DNA of 6,734 nucleotides, from the NCBI GenBank assembly GCA_003223995.1, contig QHYA01000060.1:1-6734 (forward strand), written 5' to 3'. The notes under the pieces are model-generated. The model made no database searches. It had not been told where the DNA came from and worked only from the letters and a program-made list of their open reading frames with translations. Both the position numbers and the translations under genes were made by a program. Shown here piece by piece: positions 1 to 5,549 of this stretch. How positions within the stretch are numbered: the stretch's first letter is position 1; every line of letters begins with the position of its first letter. The stretch comes from Acidobacteriota bacterium. GTDB lineage: Bacteria > Acidobacteriota > Polarisedimenticolia > QHYA01.

Positions 1-1206
1 TTGCATCAGTATTTCCCGCCGAGGACTGATCCGGCCCAGCGGCCAGGAGGACCCTGGCCGTCGAAGAGGTCCTGTCATGCGATATCTCCTCCGCTCCAGT
101 CCAGAGAAAGTGATCGACCGGGAGGTTGCTCGCCGCCAACAGGGTCACCTCGGTGCCGCGCGGAACCGTCAACGCTTGCGGGGCGGCGCGAGGGATCTTC
201 GTGAAAGGAGAAAGCGACTGCAAGTAGAGGGTCAACTCCAGCCTGGGGTCCGGCGGCTCATCTCGCTCGTCCAGGGCCTCTGCCGCCCCCGCGTACACCT
301 GGGCCCAGAACCGGTCGGTTCCATCGAGGCTCCGGAACGTGGTCGTCAACGTGGGGCCTTTTCCCGTTTCCGGATCCGAGGCGGTCCCCCAGGCGTGATC
401 GTGAGTGTCCACCCGCCAGGGAACGTCCCCTTCGTAGCCGGGCGGGTCGGTCGTCGCCCGGAAGGTGATCGGGTAGCCGTACCAGACGATCTGACCGTAG
501 GAGCTCTCTCGCGAGATGGAGGAGATCCCGTAGATCTCGAACTTGACCGTGGATCTGGCGGCTCCCGTCTTCACTGACTTCCTCGTCTCGGACGGGGAAG
601 CCGGCCCGGCACGCATGGTATAGCTCCCCTTCGAGAGATAGCTCGTGGAAAACGCAGCGCCGTGTCCGGAGGCAGGAGACCCCCCACCCGTCCACTCGAT
701 CAGCGGCTCGTAGCCGGACGGAACCGTCTTCGCGTGGCAGACAAAGACCTTCCCCGCGTGTCCGATGATCGGCGTGCCGGTCGGGTCCGTGACGATCACC
801 TCGATGTCGCGGGCGTCGTCCCCGGTCATCGATATGGAAATCGATTTGGATTTCTCCTTCAGGAGACCAATGCCCTTGATGACCGGTGCCACCGTGACGA
901 CATGGGCATTAGGGGAAAATCCCTTGAGGAGAGCCTTCCATCCCTGCTCCCTGCTCGCAAAGGAGATCTTCGCGATCGAAGAAAGGGGGAAACGGACTGG
1001 AGAGTGAGCGCGAGAGCCAATTCGGGACCCGTGGAAGGATTCCCAGGAACCCGGGAGGGTTCCCCAGATCCCTGAACAGGGTCGACGGAAGGCAATCTCG
1101 CGGGATCGTCAGCGAGGCCGCCCGCGACACCGAGCAGGAGACAGGCTCCCGTGACGGTGATGAAGCGAATAACGCGCGGTATCTGGATCCGGTTCCTGGT
1201 CCCCAT
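1..1206 (-). CDS. Secreted protein with Ig/PKD-like repeats, 3' partial, apparent frameshift
   Basis: Translation starts at ATG 1206-1204, eight bases after AGGAGG. The first residues form a Sec signal peptide: basic MGTRNRIQIPR, then a hydrophobic core with LLLGVAGG, and a likely cleavage after GGLA before DDP. The opening frame runs to about base 985 (SVSPF). It then continues as nonsense to a stop at 859, while the next minus frame stays open from about 988 to the left edge and reads like real protein. That body is rich in beta-strand patterns: SISISMTGDDARDIEVIVTD, YGYPITFRATTDPPGYEGD, and an Ig/PKD-like unit with TVPRGTEVTLLAAS and FLWTG near the edge. The element LTLQSVSPF near the N-terminus recurs as LTLYLQSLSPF near the edge, so the protein is probably modular. 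No catalytic motif is visible. Its role is unknown; an extracellular or periplasmic structural or binding protein is likely. The frameshift may be a real mutation or a sequence error. The C-terminus lies outside the window. Confidence 0.7.
982..992 (-). other. Apparent frameshift site in the secreted protein gene
   Basis: The plus strand reads AAAGGGGGAAA here. Upstream (minus strand), the frame whose codons end on multiples of three encodes the signal peptide and LTLQSVSPF. Downstream, coding-quality sequence moves to the neighbouring frame (SSIAKISFASREQGW and onward). Homopolymer runs are common places for indels, both in genomes and in reads. The minus-strand sequence TTTCCCCCTTT is not a standard X XXY YYZ slippery heptamer in the upstream frame, so programmed frameshifting is not favoured. 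Confidence 0.65.
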
Positions 1207-1214
1207 GGCACTTT

Positions 1215-1220
1215 CCTCCT
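1215..1220 (-). promoter_or_regulatory. Ribosome binding site of the secreted protein gene
   Basis: The minus strand reads AGGAGG, followed by eight bases (AAAGTGCC) and then ATG. This perfect Shine-Dalgarno sequence fixes the start directly ahead of the signal peptide and argues against the longer open frame reaching 1380. Confidence 0.8.
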
Positions 1221-1651
1221 CGATGGAAGCAGGCGCTCCTCGGGCCATCATTTCGAACTGGTCTGGAGAATTGGTAAAGGCCAGGGCGCGCCGTCGAGAT
1301 GAGGAATGAGGAATCCGGAGACTTCCCCCCACGCGCATCGCCCCCCTTCCCGGCGCAGAGGCCCGACCCCCCTGGAACACCGGCCGAGTTCCGCTCCTGG
1401 GATGTTGGCTGTCATATACGCCAGAATCCGTTCCGATGCCACTGGCCCCGTCCGGTTCCTCTCCGGTTGCCTCGTTCCGCTCCTCGCAAGCGGTTTCAAA
1501 TGTGAGAAATCCAGGAACGGGCAGAGGTTTTGATCGGTTTCGAGTCCGAGCGGTGGGACAGCAAGGTCAAGGCGCGTGACCGGCCGGAGCGTGAATCATG
1601 AGACCTTCTTCGAGAGGTTGAGCCGAGAGGCTATGAAGGCAGACATGGACA
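1221..1651. other. Intergenic stretch without a recognised gene
   Basis: About 430 bases lie between the start of the secreted protein gene and the stop of the TonB-like gene, both on the minus strand. Short open frames of 68 to 83 codons exist on both strands. Their translations are rich in Arg/Pro/Ser, match no family known to me, and lack convincing ribosome binding sites. A tandem 7-mer (GAGGAAT twice, 1301-1314) is the only local repeat seen. The stretch should carry the promoter of the minus-strand gene at 1206, but no good -35/-10 pair could be picked by eye. No hairpin with a T-tract was found downstream of 1652. Confidence 0.5.
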
Positions 1652-2125
1652 TCAAGATGGCGAAAGGTGCCCCGAGGACCGGCCACCCGGTCGATCAAAG
1701 GACACGTCGAAGTACACCTCCAACGGCTCGCGGGGCGGCTCCGTGAACGTCACCACCTCGAGCGCTCTCGACACGCATGCTGTGAAATCGGTGGTTGGCA
1801 CAGAACTCACTTTCACTGGCTTGCCACCCTTTCCAACCACCACCACGACCTCGAAATCAACCATCGCGTCCGCAGGGGCATCAACAGCGCACTTCCGACA
1901 CGATTCGGGGACGATCTTCTCCACAATTCGGCCGTTCGCCTTCAGGTACGACCTGGCCTCCTCGAATGTGCCCTGAACCCCGGCTTCCACCTTCACCTTC
2001 CGAGGCCTCTTCAGCTGCTCGCCAACAGCAACAGCTGTCGACACCGCCAGCACCACGCTCGTAAGAACGAGCCACAGATGATGAAACCGCTGTCTCGCGT
2101 CGAGAGCGACCATCAGGTTGAACAT
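1652..2125 (-). CDS. Exported protein with TonB/AgmX-like C-terminal domain
   Basis: The product has 157 residues from the chosen ATG. Residues 1-35 form a signal peptide or N-terminal anchor: MFNLMVALDARQRFHH, then hydrophobic LWLVLTSVVLAVSTAVAVG. A short basic linker follows, then a compact C-terminal domain (about 65-145). Its pattern is IVEKIVPESCRKC, a strand pair around FEVVVVVGKGGKPVKVSSV, TACVSRAL, FTEPPREP and VYFDVSFD. This resembles the beta-alpha-beta fold of TonB C-terminal and AgmX/PglI domains, in which a Cys before the first strand and one before the helix are often paired; here they are C76 or C79 and C117. It lacks a long Pro-rich spacer, so it is not a classical TonB. An upstream ATG at 2188 would add 21 residues and start five bases after the vapC stop; neither start has a clear Shine-Dalgarno. 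It may be co-transcribed with vapBC, but no functional link is evident. Confidence 0.7.
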   Translation of the reverse strand: MFNLMVALDARQRFHHLWLVLTSVVLAVSTAVAVGEQLKRPRKVKVEAGVQGTFEEARSYLKANGRIVEKIVPESCRKCAVDAPADAMVDFEVVVVVGKGGKPVKVSSVPTTDFTACVSRALEVVTFTEPPREPLEVYFDVSFDRPGGRSSGHLSPS

Positions 2126-2193
2126 GTTGGACAGCGGGTCGACGCTCACCCTATCTCGGGAATGGATGGTCCGTCTCACGTATGGCATCGGCG

Positions 2194-2550
2194 CTAGACA
2201 GCGACGCCCATCGCCGTAGCCACGCGCAGAAGGGCCCTGTCCAACGTCCATATCGGAGACGGCGTCAGGGCGGCTGAAGCGAGTAGGTGCATGTCAATCC
2301 ACCCGAGGCCTCGACCGTGGAGTCGTTCCTTGTCGACAAGGCGAAGCACTTCCGAATGCTCTGCGATTGTGACCTTCGGCAGCGCCTCGAGGAGGGACAG
2401 AATCCTGGCGCGTTTCGTAAGCAATCCACATGCGAGTTCTCCGATTACGAAAGGATGCGACAGGACTTCTCCGTCGAGGAGGAACTGGCTGAGCCTGGAA
2501 TTGCCATGACGGAGGTGGTCGATCCAGATCGACGTGTCCGCCAAGATCAT
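2194..2550 (-). CDS. vapC: Type II toxin, PIN-domain ribonuclease VapC
   Basis: This complete 118-residue protein has the normal VapC length. VapC toxins are Mg-dependent endoribonucleases that cut tRNA or rRNA and arrest translation when not bound by VapB. The four PIN acidic residues are all visible: D5 in MILADTSIWIDHL, E38 in FVIGELA, D86 in GRGLGWIDMHLLASA and D104 in WTLDRAL. The GRG.GW.D.HLLAS segment is typical of the family. The start ATG overlaps the vapB stop in an ATGA (2547-2550), and there is no Shine-Dalgarno before it, so translation is probably coupled to the antitoxin. No truncation or missing catalytic residue is seen, so the toxin should be active. Family assignment is firm; the RNA target cannot be read from the sequence. 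Confidence 0.93.
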   Translation of the reverse strand: MILADTSIWIDHLRHGNSRLSQFLLDGEVLSHPFVIGELACGLLTKRARILSLLEALPKVTIAEHSEVLRLVDKERLHGRGLGWIDMHLLASAALTPSPIWTLDRALLRVATAMGVAV

Positions 2551-2744
2551 GCCGCGCCGGACCGCCGCCGCGGGATCGGTCGCAACCTCTTCTGGGAACC
2601 ACCGAGCTGAGCCAGGCGCCGAGCACTTTCACGGGCAATGAGCGCCTCGAGGCCGAGATGGACAAGGGCGGTCTTCTCCCTGACGCCAGTCAAGCTCGCC
2701 GCCTTCTCGAGCAGGTCCTGCTTCAGGTTCAAGGTCGTTCTCAT
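2547..2744 (-). CDS. vapB: Type II antitoxin VapB, ribbon-helix-helix type
   Basis: The product has 65 residues. The N-terminal strand MRTTLNLKQDLLEKA and the following helices KTALVHLGLEALIARESARRLAQLGG match the VapB/DUF2191-type ribbon-helix-helix antitoxins, which dimerise through the strand to bind DNA. The C-terminal part after GGS (QKRLRPIPRRR) would thread into the VapC active site. It sits directly before vapC with an ATGA overlap, the usual antitoxin-first order. The complex normally represses its own promoter; a 12-bp inverted repeat starts 23 bases upstream of the start codon and is a candidate operator. No Shine-Dalgarno is visible before the ATG, so initiation may be weak or leaderless. 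The start is supported by the canonical MRTTLNL opening. Confidence 0.9.
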   Translation of the reverse strand: MRTTLNLKQDLLEKAASLTGVREKTALVHLGLEALIARESARRLAQLGGSQKRLRPIPRRRSGAA

Positions 2745-2752
2745 GCATATAA

Positions 2753-2777
2753 CGAGTCGAGAGTAGGGTTCGAGTCC
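2753..2777 (+). repeat. Imperfect direct repeat, left copy
   Basis: CGAGTCGAGAGTA (2753-2765) occurs again at 3607-3619. Similarity continues into GGGTTCGAGTCC against TGTTCGTGTCC, giving 22 matches over 25 aligned positions with one gap. The two copies bracket the DUF433/DUF5615 pair. This copy overlaps the left arm of the 12-bp inverted repeat. Confidence 0.45.
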
Positions 2778-2813
2778 TACTTGGAGGGCTCGAGACCAGG
2801 AAGGACTCGAACC
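2767..2813. repeat. 12-bp inverted repeat, candidate toxin-antitoxin operator
   Basis: GGTTCGAGTCCT at 2767-2778 is the exact reverse complement of AGGACTCGAACC at 2802-2813, with 23 bases between. It lies in the 174-base region between the divergent vapB and DUF433 starts. RHH antitoxins such as VapB bind inverted repeats in their own promoter, so an operator role is plausible but inferred. The arms contain a T-loop-like TTCGAGT, but no tRNA can be folded around them. Confidence 0.55.
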
Positions 2814-2891
2814 AGAGATTACAGGCCTGGCTCGCGGCGAAGTGATTCATGGGGAGGGAGATATCCACGTCCTGTCTGTCGGAGCTGGGCG

Positions 2892-2897
2892 TATACT
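2892..2897 (+). promoter_or_regulatory. Possible -10 element of the DUF433/DUF5615 operon
   Basis: TATACT lies 21 bases before the DUF433 start. Transcription starting about seven bases downstream (near 2904) would leave a very short leader beginning just ahead of the AGGAGG. No good -35 hexamer is seen at 17-18 bases spacing (GTCCTG is the nearest), so this is tentative. Confidence 0.3.
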
Positions 2898-2906
2898 CTT
2901 CTGCCG

Positions 2907-2912
2907 AGGAGG
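2907..2912 (+). promoter_or_regulatory. Ribosome binding site of the DUF433 antitoxin gene
   Basis: A perfect AGGAGG stands six bases (AAACGG) before ATG 2919. It decides the start in favour of MDEQTPEAMMERL rather than the longer upstream open frame or the internal Met codons at residues 9-10. It contrasts with the toxin gene downstream, which has no such site. Confidence 0.75.
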
Positions 2913-2918
2913 AAACGG

Positions 2919-3170
2919 ATGGACGAGCAGACCCCCGAAGCCATGATGGAACGGCTCGCGGCCGACCCTGCGATCTGCGGGGGGGTGGTTTGCATCCGCG
3001 GCACCCGTATTCCCGTCTCCCTGATTCTCGACGCGCTTGCCGGAGGAGATACGATCGAGGATCTCCTCCGGGGCTATCCCACGCTCGTCCGCGAAGATAT
3101 CTCCGCGGCTTTAGCCTACGGGGCGCGTCTGGCGCGTGAAAGGATCCTCCCTCTCGTTCATAACCCGTGA
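2919..3170 (+). CDS. DUF433-family antitoxin-like protein
   Basis: The product has 83 residues, normal for the family. It shows the DUF433 core: a short N-terminal helix, then DPAICGGVVCIRGTRIPVSLIL, in which G..CIRGTRIPV is the hallmark, and a helix-turn-helix-like part DALAGGDTIEDLLRGYPTLVREDISAALAYGARL. Proteins of this family are small DNA-binding-like partners found next to DUF5615 PIN-like proteins and are treated as antitoxins; direct evidence on most members is thin. Here its stop overlaps the GTG of exactly such a partner (GTGA, 3167-3170), which supports the pairing. It starts 174 bases from vapB on the opposite strand. It has its own strong ribosome binding site, so it is expected to be made in excess over the toxin. 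Confidence 0.9.
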   Translation: MDEQTPEAMMERLAADPAICGGVVCIRGTRIPVSLILDALAGGDTIEDLLRGYPTLVREDISAALAYGARLARERILPLVHNP

Positions 3171-3517
3171 AGGTCAAGCTCGACGAGAATGTCCATGGCG
3201 ATGTGGCCGGCGTTCTCACCAGCGTGGGCCACGACGTCACCACCGCCTACAAGCAGGGTCTCGCTGGCCGCCCCGACAAGGACATCGCTGACGCCGTAAG
3301 GGCCGAGGGCCGCTGTCTCATCACCTCCGATCTCGACTTCTCCGACCCGAGGAAATTCTCCCCGTCTCAGTTCGCAGGCATCGTCGTGCTCCGACTCCAC
3401 GTTCCCACATCCCGCCTCCAGGTTGAGAGCATCACGCGGTTCCTTGCTGCGAAGCCGCAGCTCATGGGCAAGCTCTGGATCGTTGAGGAGACTCGAGCGC
3501 GGGACTGGACCCCGTAA
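3167..3517 (+). CDS. DUF5615-family PIN-like protein, putative toxin
   Basis: The product has 116 residues from a GTG start that overlaps the DUF433 stop. There is no Shine-Dalgarno before the GTG, so translation is probably coupled. The sequence follows the PIN-like DUF5615 (Mut7-C-like) pattern: MKVKLDENVHGDVAGVL with D6-E7-N8, GHDVTTAYKQGLAGRPDKDIADA with D37, GRCLITSDLDFSDPRKF with D55 and D57, then GIVVLRLHVP and GKLWIVEETR. These acidic positions match those expected for a metal-dependent nuclease, so RNase activity is a family-based inference. The order (antitoxin then toxin) and the overlap match known DUF433/DUF5615 pairs. It appears intact. It converges with the radical SAM gene, with 124 bases between the stops. 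Confidence 0.88.
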   Translation: MKVKLDENVHGDVAGVLTSVGHDVTTAYKQGLAGRPDKDIADAVRAEGRCLITSDLDFSDPRKFSPSQFAGIVVLRLHVPTSRLQVESITRFLAAKPQLMGKLWIVEETRARDWTP

Positions 3518-3606
3518 ACGACAACAACGGATGAGCAGGACCCCCGCGCAGGTCCCATGCCGGCCGCCAACGGTATTTGCGAAATTCCTCAGGTACTCGC
3601 CTGTTG

Positions 3607-3630
3607 CGAGTCGAGAGTATGTTCGTGTCC
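3607..3630 (+). repeat. Imperfect direct repeat, right copy
   Basis: The second copy of the CGAGTCGAGAGTA-led repeat lies between the stop of the DUF5615 gene (3517) and the stop of the convergent radical SAM gene (3642). With the left copy at 2753-2777 it frames about 830 bases that hold just the DUF433/DUF5615 module and its promoter region. The 13-base exact core alone could arise by chance in a window this size; the extended similarity makes it more notable. Confidence 0.4.
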
Positions 3631-3641
3631 GCTGAACCATT

Positions 3642-5360
3642 CTAGTTTGCTGGTATACGCGGCGCCGGCAGAGGGCAGCCCACACCGGTGCCTTGCGAGA
3701 CTTGCGGCAGCGGCTGCGACGGAGGGGACGGAACGGGCGGGAACCACTCCGCGCGACCCCTTCGTAAGGGCTGGAAGATGTCCCCTCGGTCCGGGGCCGC
3801 AGACGACACCGCGCCATGCAAAGCCGTGCCGGGTTCGCGCCGCCCCGCCTCCGACCCTCGCTCCATCGCCAGCCGCCGCGCACTCCGGGTCATCATCGCC
3901 GTGAGCGCTCGGACCATCGCACGGGCCACCACCGCGTAGGTGCTGCTGGCGGCGCGGCCGTAGAGGGCCCAGACGCGGTCGGCCCACTGGGCGTTGTGCT
4001 CGAAGGCGGCGACGATCAGCTCGGCCTGGGCGCGGGTGACCTGGCTGGCAGTGAGGGGTTGCTCCTGCCCGGTCCAGACTGGGGACATCGGCACGAAGAA
4101 CAGCGGAAAGATCACGCAGGGAATGCCGCGGAGTTGGCGAACAAGGCGGAGGGTGTCGTAGACGTCGGCGTCGGTTTCCCCGGGCAGGCCGACGACGAGG
4201 GTGTAGGCGGCGTAGAAGCGGTTCGCCCACAAGTGCGCGGCGCCCTGGCGGACTACCTCGGGCCAGTCGTCGGCCGAAAATGGAGCCATTTTCTGGGCCA
4301 AGTGCCGGCGGGCCATGGAGACGCTGCCGGTTTCGATGCCGATCTGGAACGCGCCGGCCTCGGGCCGACCGGGGCGGCCAAGACCGAGGATCCCGGCCAG
4401 CCGGCGCAGCAGCGACGGGGCGGCTAGAGCGCCGGCGAGCGTCGCGTGGGAGGCCGAGACCATCTCGACGCCGTCCTGCCGGGCCACAGCCTCGAACAGT
4501 CCGCAGACAGCCTCCTCGTTCACCGCGAACCCGCCTGTGTTGCCGTAGCGGAAGATGTCTTCGGCGTGGAGGGAAACCCGCCGCCGGCCGGCGCGGAGGT
4601 TGACCGCGACGTCTTCGAGGACGTGCTCGACGGGAAGCGATCGCAGCTTCAGGAGGTTCGGCACGCAGAAATGACAGCCGCGCCCGCACCCGCGCGTAGC
4701 CTCGACGACGCCCCCTGCCGTCGGGCTTCGGAGCCGGGGGATTCGATCGACGGGCACCGTGCGGCCGGTGACGACCTCGGGGAGCGTTTCCCCGTCCAGC
4801 GCGCGGCGGACCAGCTCCGGGACCGTCGTTTCCCCTTCTCCGACCAAGACGCAGTCCACCCCGAAATCCCGCCGCGCCCTCTCGTCGGTCGCCCATTCCC
4901 ATGCACCCCCACCTCCGGCGATCACGACGGGACGAGCTTTCTTCAGGGCGGGATGGAACAGCAGGCGCGCGACCGAGCGCGCGTTGAACGGAGGTGGCCC
5001 TCCCCACAGAGCGTGGAACATCCGCGCCAGAGGCCCCCGCCCGAGGGGATCGTGCGAGCCGAACAGGAAGACCTTCGTATCTGGTCCGACGGCCTCGCCG
5101 AGCCGGTCTGGGTGCGCGAAGTGGAAGTCGCGTGGGCCGAATCCAGCCTCCCGCAGCGCCGCCTCGATGCGCCGGGAACCGCAGTCGGCGGTGCCGATGG
5201 AACCGTCCGGCAGAGCGGTCGCCGCGGGCCAGGCGACGGCGCGGAAGAAGGCCTCCTGCGTGAGCCGGCCGGGAAGGCACGCGCCGAACCCGAGGAATGT
5301 GTTGCCGCGGTGATGGCTGGCCAGCGTATGGTCCAGGCTCATGACAACTGGGTAGGACAT
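3642..5360 (-). CDS. Radical SAM enzyme with B12-binding-like N-terminal region
   Basis: The product has 572 residues. Radical SAM enzymes use a 4Fe-4S cluster and S-adenosylmethionine to start radical chemistry. The cluster motif is clear: C225, C229 and C232 in RGCGRGCHFC (CX3CX2C). Other core features are LHAEDIFRYG (264-273), GIETGS (341-346), and VVGLPGETDADVYDTL (389-404), a late-barrel strand. Residues 1-200 form a Rossmann-like region as in B12-binding radical SAM proteins, with TKVFLFGSHDPLGRGP, VVIAGGGGAWEW, CVLVGEGETTVPELV and a linker VDRIPRL. The classical DxHxxG cobalamin ligand motif is not seen, so cofactor binding is uncertain. The N-terminal SLDHTLASHHRGNTFLGF resembles the opening of uncharacterised archaeal and bacterial members as I remember them. 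The last 70 residues are Pro/Arg-rich and may be disordered. A GGAGGA lies four bases before the ATG. The substrate is unknown. The gene is divergent from an SDR reductase, which hints at a shared pathway. Confidence 0.88.
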   Translation of the reverse strand: MSYPVVMSLDHTLASHHRGNTFLGFGACLPGRLTQEAFFRAVAWPAATALPDGSIGTADCGSRRIEAALREAGFGPRDFHFAHPDRLGEAVGPDTKVFLFGSHDPLGRGPLARMFHALWGGPPPFNARSVARLLFHPALKKARPVVIAGGGGAWEWATDERARRDFGVDCVLVGEGETTVPELVRRALDGETLPEVVTGRTVPVDRIPRLRSPTAGGVVEATRGCGRGCHFCVPNLLKLRSLPVEHVLEDVAVNLRAGRRRVSLHAEDIFRYGNTGGFAVNEEAVCGLFEAVARQDGVEMVSASHATLAGALAAPSLLRRLAGILGLGRPGRPEAGAFQIGIETGSVSMARRHLAQKMAPFSADDWPEVVRQGAAHLWANRFYAAYTLVVGLPGETDADVYDTLRLVRQLRGIPCVIFPLFFVPMSPVWTGQEQPLTASQVTRAQAELIVAAFEHNAQWADRVWALYGRAASSTYAVVARAMVRALTAMMTRSARRLAMERGSEAGRREPGTALHGAVSSAAPDRGDIFQPLRRGRAEWFPPVPSPPSQPLPQVSQGTGVGCPLPAPRIPAN

Positions 5361-5364
5361 CGAT

Positions 5365-5370
5365 TCCTCC
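5365..5370 (-). promoter_or_regulatory. Ribosome binding site of the radical SAM gene
   Basis: The minus strand reads GGAGGA, then ATCG and ATG. This supports the start at 5360 over the internal Met at residue 7 (MSLDHTL), although family members may begin near either. Confidence 0.7.
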
Positions 5371-5380
5371 CCCCCCGCCG

Positions 5381-5398
5381 ACGGCTCAGCCGTATAAT
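5381..5398 (+). promoter_or_regulatory. Short dyad fused to a TATAAT box in the divergent region
   Basis: ACGGCT-C-AGCCGT (5381-5393) is a perfect 6-bp dyad around one base. Its last T is the first base of TATAAT (5393-5398), an exact -10 hexamer on the plus strand, facing the SDR gene. The expected -35 position at 17 bases spacing is a run of C, so the promoter would be activator-dependent or non-standard. The dyad sits where a regulator would block or recruit polymerase for one or both divergent genes. The role is inferred. Confidence 0.35.
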
Positions 5399-5549
5399 TG
5401 CGGAAAGAAACCTTGCGGGAGGCCGGCGCGAGAGCTTTTCGACCCTTTTGTACGCCGGGGAGTGGAGACCGTCAACCACGTTCGGCCCCCAGCCCACATT
5501 CCGGCGCAGGCGCGTAGCCCCAACGATCTCGTTCTTTCCGGGGGGCACG

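Noticed and set aside
258..695. Minus-strand open frame of 145 codons
   Set aside because: Different frame from the Ig-like body; its translation is Arg/Gly/Asp-rich without pattern, while the neighbouring frame gives beta-rich coding-like sequence continuous to the edge.
982..992. Programmed -1 frameshift signal
   Set aside because: TTTCCCCCTTT does not form an X XXY YYZ heptamer in the upstream frame, and no strong downstream stem was noticed. A mutation or sequencing indel is simpler.
1248..1533. Short open frames on both strands in the 1207-1651 gap
   Set aside because: Compositionally biased translations, no recognisable family, no convincing ribosome binding sites, and mutual overlap on opposite strands.
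2762..2820. tRNA-like T-arm sequences (GGTTCGAGTCC on both strands)
   Set aside because: With the standard 7-base T-loop, only two or three stem pairs form on either strand. The better stem (AGTAGG/CCTACT) has an 8-base loop, and no acceptor, D or anticodon arm could be placed. Treated as an inverted repeat instead.
3538..3555. Hairpin GGACC...GGTCC as a terminator between the convergent genes
   Set aside because: The stem is only five base pairs and is not followed by a T-tract on either strand.
3589..5280. Long 563-codon open frame on the minus strand
   Set aside because: It lies in another frame of the radical SAM gene. Its translation is dominated by Arg/Pro/Gly/Ala and lacks any motif, whereas the 3642-5360 frame has the cluster motif and a ribosome binding site.
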